A model generated the notes under the pieces. The model was given only the letters and a program-made list of their open reading frames with translations. It did no database searches and was not told the DNA's origin. Both the position numbers and the translations under genes were made by a program. A stretch of DNA of 38,491 bases from a virus. The stretch is from the IMG/VR virus record IMGVR_UViG_3300035662_000066, positions 1 through 38,491 of that record. One strand, written 5' to 3'. The stretch's first letter is position 1. Each line of letters begins with the position of its first letter. Shown piece after piece: positions 22,726-31,000 of the stretch.

Positions 22726-22887
22726 TTAATGTATTGGCACATGCCAAAATCTGTTGATAATTAATTCAACTGTAATAATGAGAATGCAGACTAATGTCCA
22801 ACCGACAAAAAATTGTATTTGTCCTTTCAACTTCATGTGTTGTGCCTTCCAATAATCGCGATCACATTCTAATTGATTCTGATTCAT
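22726..22887 (-). CDS. Small single-pass membrane protein
   Basis: This 53-aa protein has an N-terminal polar, charged part (MNQNQLECDRDYWKAQHM) and one membrane helix (IQFFVGWTLVCILIITVELI), then a short tail. I favour ATG 22887, which has AAGGAA upstream; ATG 22905 is possible. The function is unknown. Confidence 0.6.
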   Translation of the reverse strand: MNQNQLECDRDYWKAQHMKLKGQIQFFVGWTLVCILIITVELIINRFWHVPIH

Positions 22888-22897
22888 ATTTGATTCC

Positions 22898-23092
22898 TTA
22901 TTCATATTCAACAACACCCATTAAATCTAATCTCTCAATTGCATCTTGCAGTTCACTTTCTGCATGACTCAATTCACCTTCCAATTGATCAACTGTTTTG
23001 CGCCATTTGTGATATTCTGCAATGGCTTCTCTGATTTCCATTTGTTCAACTTCAACCATTGTTTCAATGTCCGCTTCTGTGATTCTTCTCAT
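22898..23092 (-). CDS. Small coiled-coil protein
   Basis: This 64-aa protein is almost entirely acidic helix (ITEADIETMVEVEQMEIREA, then VDQLEGELSHAESELQDAIE). It likely forms a coiled coil or binds a partner. It lies three bases after the previous gene. No function was recognised. Confidence 0.65.
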   Translation of the reverse strand: MRRITEADIETMVEVEQMEIREAIAEYHKWRKTVDQLEGELSHAESELQDAIERLDLMGVVEYE

Positions 23093-23095
23093 TTT

Positions 23096-23341
23096 TCAAT
23101 TCTCCATAATTTGTGAAATTTCATCAGTCGTATATTGTTCTGCAATTTTCAATGCATCATTCATCATTGGCATTGCAAGTTTGATTGCAATATCAATCCA
23201 TGCTTGTTTCATCTGCTCGAATTCTTGATTGCATTCATTGCCCGCAACCGCAACTGCTTTTGCTAATTTTTCATCATTCATTGCAATACGGAATGCAACT
23301 ACAAATGCTGTGAATTTTTCTGATTCAGGAATTGTTCTCAT
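23096..23341 (-). CDS. Small hypothetical protein
   Basis: This 81-aa helical protein (EKLAKAVAVAGNECNQEFEQ, DIAIKLAMPMMNDALKIAEQ) has an ATGA overlap with the previous gene. No domain was recognised. Confidence 0.65.
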   Translation of the reverse strand: MRTIPESEKFTAFVVAFRIAMNDEKLAKAVAVAGNECNQEFEQMKQAWIDIAIKLAMPMMNDALKIAEQYTTDEISQIMEN

Positions 23342-23520
23342 TTTGTCTGCTCAAATTTATATGTGAAAAAAATAGATTGAAAGATTGCCCCTTCATTTAA
23401 TTGCTGAACCATAGTATCATAATTGCATGAAATGAATCCTGATAACTCTTCAAATGTTTTGTCCAAATCAAGCAATTCAATTTCCATTGTTTGCTTATCT
23501 TGTTTCGCTACTTGTCTCAT
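23338..23520 (-). CDS. Small hypothetical protein
   Basis: This 60-aa protein has ELLDLDKTFEELSGFISCNY and a C-terminal aromatic stretch (IFQSIFFTYKF). It is coupled by ATGA to the 59-aa gene before it and to the next gene. The function is unknown. Confidence 0.65.
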   Translation of the reverse strand: MRQVAKQDKQTMEIELLDLDKTFEELSGFISCNYDTMVQQLNEGAIFQSIFFTYKFEQTK

Positions 23521-23696
23521 TTCTCTTCTCCAATTAAATTATTGTAAAATGTTTTGTCAGATTCAAGAAAATGCAAGTACTCATTCAACTCATACCAAAT
23601 ATCTGCATTGTCCTTTTCATCCAGCAAATTTTTTGCATTTGCAATTTCAAGATTAATTCTTTCTATTGCTTTTGTGTATGTTGCCAATTCATTCAT
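23517..23696 (-). CDS. Small hypothetical protein, first gene after early promoter P2
   Basis: This 59-aa open frame from ATG 23696 is preceded by the P2 promoter and a CGGAG ribosome-binding site. The product (MNELATYTKAIERINLEIAN, then IWYELNEYLHFLESDKTF) is helical and acidic. It ends in an ATGA overlap with the next gene, which confirms the frame. Confidence 0.75.
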   Translation of the reverse strand: MNELATYTKAIERINLEIANAKNLLDEKDNADIWYELNEYLHFLESDKTFYNNLIGEEK

Positions 23697-23770
23697 TTCT
23701 TTTCTCCGAATATTGTTTGTTTTTAATTACAGATGCAATCTATGTTATTTTATGCGAACCACCAAACAAA
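23697..23770 (-). promoter_or_regulatory. Early promoter P2 with ribosome-binding site
   Basis: On the minus strand the -33 box TTTG lies at 23763-23766. A 20-base spacer follows, then the -7 box TAGATTGC at 23735-23742, then TTCGGAG shortly before ATG 23696. It is a near-copy of P1 and fits the Bacteroidota TTTG/TAnnTTTG spacing, with a weaker -7 end. Confidence 0.72.
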
Positions 23771-23778
23771 AAAATAAT

Positions 23779-24129
23779 TTATGCTATCGTTTCAAATTCC
23801 TTATCCCATTTACCAATGCCAAGCCAAATATAGTAGTTTGGTTGATATCCGTAGTCTCCTGTTTCGCGGTAAGTTACACCAAGAATCTGATTTGCCAATT
23901 GCTGAATTTTCATCATGACTGATTTTGCTTCCTGATGACTTGCAAATTGACTTTCCAAATGGTATTCATTTACTGACTTTTGATTGTATTCTTGAAAACC
24001 ATATTGTGCAGGCGCTTTCATCACATTGATATTGACTCCTGACCATCTTTCTTTTGTCACGCTGAATTTGATATCAGGGAATTCATTTTTCAATGCTGTT
24101 CTGATTTCTGCGATTCTTTGCTTGTCCAT
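23779..24129 (-). CDS. LPD29-like protein, first early gene
   Basis: This 116-aa protein starts with RIAEIRTALKNEFPDIKFSV and continues VTKERWSGVNINVMKAPAQY. This matches my memory of the LPD29 domain, found in large polyvalent and phage proteins and in many mobile elements. The C-terminus (YQPNYYIWLGIGKWDKEF) is aromatic-rich. As the first product of the early unit it is a candidate host-takeover or anti-defence protein, though LPD29 function is not established. Confidence 0.75.
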   Translation of the reverse strand: MDKQRIAEIRTALKNEFPDIKFSVTKERWSGVNINVMKAPAQYGFQEYNQKSVNEYHLESQFASHQEAKSVMMKIQQLANQILGVTYRETGDYGYQPNYYIWLGIGKWDKEFETIA

Positions 24130-24209
24130 TGTTTTGCTCCGAAGAATTATTGTGTGTGTTTCAATTACAAATGCAATATATGGGATATTGTGCGAACCAC
24201 CAAATAAAA
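24130..24209 (-). promoter_or_regulatory. Early promoter P1 with ribosome-binding site
   Basis: On the minus strand TTTG at 24201-24204 is followed after 20 bases by TATATTGC at 24173-24180, then CGGAG shortly before ATG 24129. Position just after the late terminator and the match to P2 support a real early promoter of Bacteroidota type. Confidence 0.75.
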
Positions 24210-24223
24210 ATTAAAATAATCTC

Positions 24224-24265
24224 AAAAAAAAATTGGCTTTATCGCTTAACTGCAATAAAACCAAT
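24224..24265 (-). terminator. Intrinsic terminator of the late unit
   Basis: On the minus strand an 11-bp stem (ATTGGTTTTAT with ATAAAGCCAAT, one G-U pair) with a 12-base loop is followed by eight T residues (24231-24224). It lies 22 bases after the last structural gene and just upstream of P1. Confidence 0.9.
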
Positions 24266-24287
24266 GATTTACAAGCAAAAATAATTT

Positions 24288-24488
24288 TTATGCCCCGCCA
24301 CCACCACCACCGCCACCGCTTCCAATATCGGAAACAAGCGTTGCAAATGATTCAGAAACATCATAGATGGTGCCATCAGTCATGTTGATACGCCTGAACA
24401 GTTCATCAATATCGTAAAATGATGCTACATTTGCTTTGTCAATTACAATTGTTGCACCTGTGTTCACATCCGTCAAAGATAATGCCAT
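24288..24488 (-). CDS. Small virion-associated protein with poly-glycine tail
   Basis: This 66-aa protein is the last gene of the late unit. The body, ALSLTDVNTGATIVIDKANV, is beta-rich, and the C-terminus is a run of eight Gly after GS, ending in Ala. The Gly codons are GGT/GGC, with one GGG only at the end. It probably belongs to the tail tip or is a cement-like protein. No family was recognised. Confidence 0.65.
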   Translation of the reverse strand: MALSLTDVNTGATIVIDKANVASFYDIDELFRRINMTDGTIYDVSESFATLVSDIGSGGGGGGGGA

Positions 24489-24502
24489 GAGTCATGATTC
24501 CT

Positions 24503-25000
24503 TTAGTCAATTGCAATGATTGCTGTTCCTGTGATCTTGGCTGTTGAATGGAATGTGTATGCACCCCTGACTTCAGGCACAATGTATAGTGATGTTGATG
24601 TTGGTTGCAATCCATACGGCAATTCAATTGTTGATTCAACATAGGCTGTCCCTGTTCCACCATTGATCCAAGATGGATTTGCAATGTCAATATAACCAAC
24701 TGCAATATCAAATTGTGCTTTGGTGAATGCCTGTGGTGAATTCCGTGCTGCTGGTGTTAATGATCCACCGAAAAACCACAAACGCAATGCAGGTCTTTGC
24801 AAAGTTCCTGATGTTGATTCAGCCAAAATGATTTTAAGCAATGTTCCTGAATCACCTGCAAATCTTGATGCATTTGGAATTGCAATTGCACTGCTTGTTA
24901 ATATGTCACCTGATGCATAGGCAACCGTGTCTAATGTTCCAAAGTCAAAAATTGATTTGACTTTTTCCTGTCCTGTTTGTCCTGAATAAAAAATTGGCAT
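24503..25000 (-). CDS. Putative tail tip/fibre protein
   Basis: This 165-aa beta-rich protein has FDFGTLDTVAYASGDILTSS, IILAESTSGTLQRPALRLWF and a domain of about 90 residues typical of phage tail decoration modules. It lies after the tail hub genes. There is no catalytic motif. Confidence 0.65.
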   Translation of the reverse strand: MPIFYSGQTGQEKVKSIFDFGTLDTVAYASGDILTSSAIAIPNASRFAGDSGTLLKIILAESTSGTLQRPALRLWFFGGSLTPAARNSPQAFTKAQFDIAVGYIDIANPSWINGGTGTAYVESTIELPYGLQPTSTSLYIVPEVRGAYTFHSTAKITGTAIIAID

Positions 25001-25011
25001 TGTATTTCCTT

Positions 25012-25734
25012 TTATGTTGCAATTGTAAATCTTCTATCAGCTTCAAATATTTCCGACAATTTGAATACATGCAATGATGCTCTGGTGTTTGCCGTTCCAA
25101 ATGAAACAAATGATGCATCTGTGAATAATCGAATTTGAAAACCATACCTACCTGATCTGTTCATCACTTCATTTTGATTTGGCAAATTGATGATTGTTGA
25201 ACCTGATAGTGTTGGATGTTTGTTTGCATTCTGATATGCAAAAAACTGTTCATAAGTTTCCGTGTAAATTCCTGATGAAACATTTGTTGCAATTTGCAAT
25301 CCCCAATCCAATGAACCTTGAATTGCTGTTGAATAGAAAAACGCCTGCACCCAATACCAACCCGCTTCATTCACATAAATTGTTTGGTCTCTTGAATCAT
25401 AGAAATAATTTGGATTGATGACATTGACAATTGAAAAGGGAATTGGAACAGAAAATGCACCTGCACCTGATTTTGCAAATGATGTTACGCCTTGCATTCC
25501 AAATGGATAGTTCTGTGCTTTCTTATGTGCAGAAGATGCTGCTGCTGTTGCTGATGATCTTGAAAGTCCAATTGCCTGTGATGTCACTTCCTGTGCAATG
25601 TGCAATGTTGAATCCTGTGCAATCAAATTGAATTCATCTTCATCATTCAACAGTTCACTATATTTGCTCCCTGTTGGGAATGCCAATTGGTTCCTGCCAA
25701 TTCCCTTTGCTCTTATTGGTTCATTGTATTTCAT
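25012..25734 (-). CDS. Putative tail protein with C1q/TNF-like region
   Basis: This 240-aa protein has an N-terminal 65 residues that are polar and Ala/Ser-rich helix. The rest is beta-rich, with TIYVNEAGWYWVQAFFYS resembling a strand pair of C1q/TNF-like jelly rolls, and ends in LHVFKLSEIF. It overlaps the hub gene as ATGA. A receptor-contact role at the tail tip is possible. Confidence 0.6.
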   Translation of the reverse strand: MKYNEPIRAKGIGRNQLAFPTGSKYSELLNDEDEFNLIAQDSTLHIAQEVTSQAIGLSRSSATAAASSAHKKAQNYPFGMQGVTSFAKSGAGAFSVPIPFSIVNVINPNYFYDSRDQTIYVNEAGWYWVQAFFYSTAIQGSLDWGLQIATNVSSGIYTETYEQFFAYQNANKHPTLSGSTIINLPNQNEVMNRSGRYGFQIRLFTDASFVSFGTANTRASLHVFKLSEIFEADRRFTIAT

Positions 25735-27548
25735 TGATACATCCTGATTGATATGTCAACACTTCCTGAATAAACATCCAATTTATGTTTTGTGATAACA
25801 CCTGTTCCTGTATTGGCATTGTAGATTTGAGTCACTAATGGATTGAGATCATTCAAATTGATTGTGCAATTTGCACCAACATCTTCAAAGCCACAAATGG
25901 AATGCCTTGTCTTGAATTCCAAATCAACTTGCTTTGAATCACCAAGTGATTTGACAAGTGCATACGCAATTGTGTATGGAACGCCCGCCTGTTGCTGTTC
26001 AATGATATGTTGAACAGTCACGGCATCATCCCTTTCAATGACTTCATAATTCAATGAAATAGAATCTGTATTTGAATACTTGAATTGACATTGTGTATCA
26101 GGTCTTTTGATTCTTCCTGAATCATTCCAAACAATCATTCCTGCATTGATAGATGATTTCCTTATGATGATTCTTCCTTCAGGTGTGTAGTCACTTGTCT
26201 GCCTGTAATTTGATGCCGTTGGTAAATTGTGGAATATCAATACAACATCCTTTCCATTGTCTGATGATGTTCCTTCCTGATATGGAAAAACCTTTGTGTC
26301 CTTTTCACCTTGTAAGGTTGAAACTGATGTCTGTGCAGATTTGACTGTTTCTTGAAATAACTTCATCTTAATATCAGAATATACATTGCTTTGATTGAAT
26401 GTGATTCCTGATGCTGTCAGTGGTCGAATAAAGTCCGATGTGTATGAAATACCAAACGCGCCTGTTGCAATCGAATACGACAGGTTTATGCGATAAATTT
26501 CCAATGTATTTTCAACCAATGATTGAAACACCTCATAAAAATTTTGGAATTTTCCAAATGCTGTTGAATCAATTATTGCACCACCTTTCAAAGATGTTAT
26601 TCCATTTTCATCCTTGTATATTTCAGAAACAAATGCAGGTTTGTCAATTACACCACCATAAGAATCCCCTGCATCCAATCTTGGTGCATAGAATGTCCAT
26701 GCCTTTGAAAAAGGAACAGGAATAGAAACTGTTGATGATGTGTTCCAAGTGACTGACTTCATGTATTCTGTCAACATAGAATCAATCAATGTTTTCAAAT
26801 TGTTGAATGTGTTAACAACAAAACTATATTTGTCAATTGTTGATTCCCTTGTTTCTTCTGTTTGTTCATCTTGTGCGCTTGCATAATATGCAGTGCCAAT
26901 CAAAATGTCATTGTATCTTGTGTTTCTTGCAATTGAATATCCATTCCCATAATCAAGTGCATTTGTATTGGTTGTGCCATTTGCCAAAAAATAATTTGCA
27001 TAATCTTCACCAACTATATTTTCACAAATGAACCTCATGACATCAAAACATTCAATCTTGAAATTTATCACTGAATCTAACTTTGTCAATGTCAATTCAT
27101 TTTCCGCTGCGAATTTTTGGCACCCAATAAAAACAGGTCTGTCACCACTTCCATCATTCACCATGAGAATAAAAGTGTTGAATCTTGGAAATGAAAATGC
27201 GTTATTGATGAATTGTGTTGATTGATATGGGTTGCCTTCCTGAACAAATCCCCTTAACAAACATTCACGCAATTCATTCAAATTTGTTGCACCTTGCAAT
27301 GCTGCCAAATTTACATTCAATGTCATGACTTGAGAAACAAGTCCTGCAGGAATTTCACCAAGTTCAGTTTCAACCGACAAAGACTTCATCAGGAAGTCAT
27401 CAGGCAATTCAATCAAATTGAATGTTGTCAATGTAGAATCAAGAAACAATTGCGAGTCATTTAAGTTTGCATTGCTTGGCAAAATATACAATGTATATTG
27501 CCATGAATTTTCATCTTCAAATTGGGTATAGTATCTGTTGTATGCCAT
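25731..27548 (-). CDS. Tail hub / baseplate-like protein
   Basis: This 605-aa protein is encoded after the distal tail gene. The mixed alpha/beta sequence includes LFLDSTLTTFNLIELPDDFL and FILMVNDGSGDRPVFIGCQ. A long C-terminal region has no protease or lysozyme motif that I recognise. Position and size fit the central tail hub that carries fibres and contacts the distal tail ring. Confidence 0.68.
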   Translation of the reverse strand: MAYNRYYTQFEDENSWQYTLYILPSNANLNDSQLFLDSTLTTFNLIELPDDFLMKSLSVETELGEIPAGLVSQVMTLNVNLAALQGATNLNELRECLLRGFVQEGNPYQSTQFINNAFSFPRFNTFILMVNDGSGDRPVFIGCQKFAAENELTLTKLDSVINFKIECFDVMRFICENIVGEDYANYFLANGTTNTNALDYGNGYSIARNTRYNDILIGTAYYASAQDEQTEETRESTIDKYSFVVNTFNNLKTLIDSMLTEYMKSVTWNTSSTVSIPVPFSKAWTFYAPRLDAGDSYGGVIDKPAFVSEIYKDENGITSLKGGAIIDSTAFGKFQNFYEVFQSLVENTLEIYRINLSYSIATGAFGISYTSDFIRPLTASGITFNQSNVYSDIKMKLFQETVKSAQTSVSTLQGEKDTKVFPYQEGTSSDNGKDVVLIFHNLPTASNYRQTSDYTPEGRIIIRKSSINAGMIVWNDSGRIKRPDTQCQFKYSNTDSISLNYEVIERDDAVTVQHIIEQQQAGVPYTIAYALVKSLGDSKQVDLEFKTRHSICGFEDVGANCTINLNDLNPLVTQIYNANTGTGVITKHKLDVYSGSVDISIRMYQ

Positions 27549-28031
27549 TTACACCCTCGCTGCCAAATCGCGTTGATAGCAAGTCAATGTCAATCTTTCA
27601 TTTCCTGATGTCCATTGCTTTTCATTTGATATATCACAACGAACAAAAACAAATGGAATCAATGCAGCCGTTCTTGGAAATGCTGTTGAATTTCGATAGC
27701 GATCAGGCAAAACTTTTGGTGCATCAGGTGCATTCAATCTCACAAACTTTCTTTGCAAAACAGAATCCAAAAGAAACATAATTGAATCAGTGTTCAGGTA
27801 TGTTGGTGGATTTGTCATCCATGTTGAATTCGGAAAACATTGAACCTCCAATGCACGACGCAATTTCCTTTGTCCAATTTCTCTGCCCTGCATTGAAACA
27901 TCAGAATCTGATTCTATTTCAAATGTAGGAAACATCCCAACAATCGGAATTTGAATTGCAGTATATGTTGCATTCCCTGTTGAAAATGTGTCAACATCAC
28001 AACCTTCAATTTTTACCCAAAATCTTGACAT
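27549..28031 (-). CDS. Distal tail (Dit-like) protein
   Basis: This 160-aa protein sits immediately after the tape measure (TGATG overlap), where Dit lies in siphophages. It has SRFWVKIEGCDVDTFSTGNA, a polar middle and a C-terminal beta strand set (FVFVRCDISNEKQW). I use ATG 28031; TTG 28034 is the only codon upstream in frame. The assignment is by position and size. Confidence 0.6.
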   Translation of the reverse strand: MSRFWVKIEGCDVDTFSTGNATYTAIQIPIVGMFPTFEIESDSDVSMQGREIGQRKLRRALEVQCFPNSTWMTNPPTYLNTDSIMFLLDSVLQRKFVRLNAPDAPKVLPDRYRNSTAFPRTAALIPFVFVRCDISNEKQWTSGNERLTLTCYQRDLAARV

Positions 28032-31000
28032 CAAAACCTCCGTGAATTTCTTTTGCGATTTGATTCAATCATTGCTGTGATGGAATTTCCATCTGCTGAC
28101 AACACACCATCAACTTTCACGCGGGTATTCCTATTAATATGCACGCCTAAACTCTCTGTGGTGACTCGTAATTGTCTTAGTTCATGGATTATGTCACCTG
28201 ATTCATTTACGCTTGTCTGTGACATTTGGTGCCTGTAAAATTCACGCAATGGCAATCCTGTTCTGTTCATCCATTCCAATTCAGTTTTATTCTCTTTCGT
28301 TGCACGGGCTGTGATGACTGATTCACCTTTTGACAACCATGCAGGAATGCTGTCACTTGTTTCTGTTCCTTCGCCTTGCAATTCAACAACGCCATCTTTG
28401 AATCCTGCTGCTGATTGTGCTGCTGCAAATAATCCATATAATGATGCTGTCAATGCTGCTGTTGTTGCGAGTCCTGCCAGTCCCATTTTTGAGACTTCTG
28501 TTCCAAAGATAGATGCAACCCAAATTGGAATTTGCTTTTGCAACAATTCAAATGCCAATTGCAAAGTGACTTTTCCAAAGTCTGCCAATGTTGCTTTTCC
28601 TGTTGCTGCCAATTGTGCAAATTGATTCAATGCTTTGCCCGCGAATTCTTCCAATACGGATGTTCTGAATCCATAGACATCTTCATCATTTTTGGCTGCA
28701 TCATTTTGAGCTTTTTCAAGTGCCTTTTGCGCTGCAATATATTCTTCTGTTCCAACCTTATTTTGAAGATCATCAAATTTCTTTTTGGCATCCGCTGCCT
28801 TTGCATCCAATGCCACTTGTTTGTTGATTCTTTCCTGTGCCAAAACATTCAATTTGTTGCCTTGATCTGTGAAGATTTGTGCAACCGCCTTTTCACCACC
28901 AATCTTCAAATCTTTCAACAATTGGTCACCAAGTTTTTCCTGTTCCAATCCTGCATCAATTCGAGCCTGTTGAATGTCTGCAATCTTTTGTTGGTATTCT
29001 TCAAATGTGATTGATCTATTAGCCAATGATTTTTCAAGGTCTGATTCTTCATCATCCAATGCTGCTTTCTTTTCATCTCTTAGTGCCTGATTTGCTCTCC
29101 TTTCTTCCATCAATCTATTGATGTTGAATTGTTCCATCATTGCCATTTGGAATGCAGATTGAATTCCATACATGACATTGTTTTGTCTGTCGTATTCTTC
29201 CTGTAATTTTGCACGCTCTTGCAAATATGTTGTTTCCAATTCTTCAATGGCAATCAAATTCCCTTCATTCGCTTCCTTTTCTTTTTCAAATTTCAATCTC
29301 AAATCAAATAGAGAAATTTCCAATGCCCTTTTGCTTGAATCCTGAATCCTGCCAATTTCCACACGCTCTTTTATATTGGCATAATCCCTTGTCAATTTTT
29401 CTTCTGTCTTTTTGTTCTCTTCTAATTGTTTCAATATTTCAATTTTTTGTTTGTCATCAGCATCCAAAAGTTTTGCATTGAAATCTTCATTTAATTTCAA
29501 CAAGTCATTTTGCACCTTTTGAATTTCGGCTGCATAATCTTCCTGTGACAATTTGAATGCATATTCTGTTGTCAATTTTTCAGGCACCGCTTTCCGTAAT
29601 GAATCAGCATCACCTTTTAATTTTTCCAATTCTGATTTGAATTGCTCCAATGAAAATTGACCGCCTGTTTTTCTGATTTGTGCAGAAACCTCAACTAATT
29701 TTTTGCGTAGTTTTTCATAGACTTCTGCTGCCTTTTCTTGTTCCTCTGCCGAGCCTTTGATTGATGATTTCACAACTTGATTTGCATCAACAGTCACCTT
29801 TGCCAAATCCACAATGTTTCCACGCTGTTTTTGTGATTGGTCAACATAATTTCCATTGGCATCTAACAATGTCTGCAATCTTTGTTTTTCAAGTTCCAAC
29901 AATTCCAATGTTGTTTGTTTTGAAATCTCTCCATTTTCAGATGCATCCAATGCATTTTGTTTCAATGCTGCCGATTGTTTTTCCTCTGCTTCAAATAATT
30001 CCAACACTGCTTTCAATTGCTTGTTTGTTGCCTTCTCTGATTCATTCTTTGCATTGTTGTTTGTGTTGGTATTTGTGGTGTTGTCTTTGATTGTATTGGT
30101 TGATGCCTTTTCCTGAACATCCAATGCTTTCATTGCTGCATTTGCTTTTGCTGCTGCTTCACTTATGAATCCAAATGCCTTTGCTTTGTCCTGTTCACTT
30201 ATGCTTAACCTACTCAATGAACCTTGCACTTTGTTCACAGCATCTGCAATTTCTTGTGAAGATTTCGCATTGTACAATGTGTCTGCAAAAACCTTCACTT
30301 GCTTTGCTGCTGCATCGGCTGCACCATCAAAAGTGATGGTTTTCCAAAATCCTGTGAACACCGCTTCCGCTTCTGATATGGCAACATTCCTTTGTGCAAA
30401 TGCCAAGTTCCTATTTGCCAATGCCAATGACTTGTCTAATTGTGCAGATTCCTTTGCAAGATTATTCAATTGCGTTCCTGTCTGATTCGCAATTTGTTTC
30501 ACACCATTCAAGTTTTCGCCAAATGATTTTGAATTTTTTACCAAGTCAGGATATTGTTTTGCCAAGTCACCTTGCAATGATTTCAACCGAGCCGTTTCCG
30601 CTGCTGACAATTTCTTTTTCTCACTTAACCTGACAAATTCATCAGCCATTGATTTTGTGCCTTTGACCATGACTTGATTTTCTTCATTGCTCTTTTTTTG
30701 CTGTTCAATCAACTTGACATTTGCTTCTGCATTTTCAGCAACCTCTTCTGTTGAAACAGACATTGCATCTGTCAATGCTGCCACGCCCGCAACCAATGCA
30801 ATCACACCCGCCAAAACTGCACCAACGGGATTCAATGACATTGCAAGATTGTATGCATATGTCGCAATTGTTGCCAATGATATTGTTCCACCAAGAGCCG
30901 TTTGCACTGCTGCATATGCTGCCGTTGCCAATGTGGATGCTGTGACAACTAATTGATATGCACCAAATGCTGCTGCTGCCACACCAACAACCGCTGCAAT

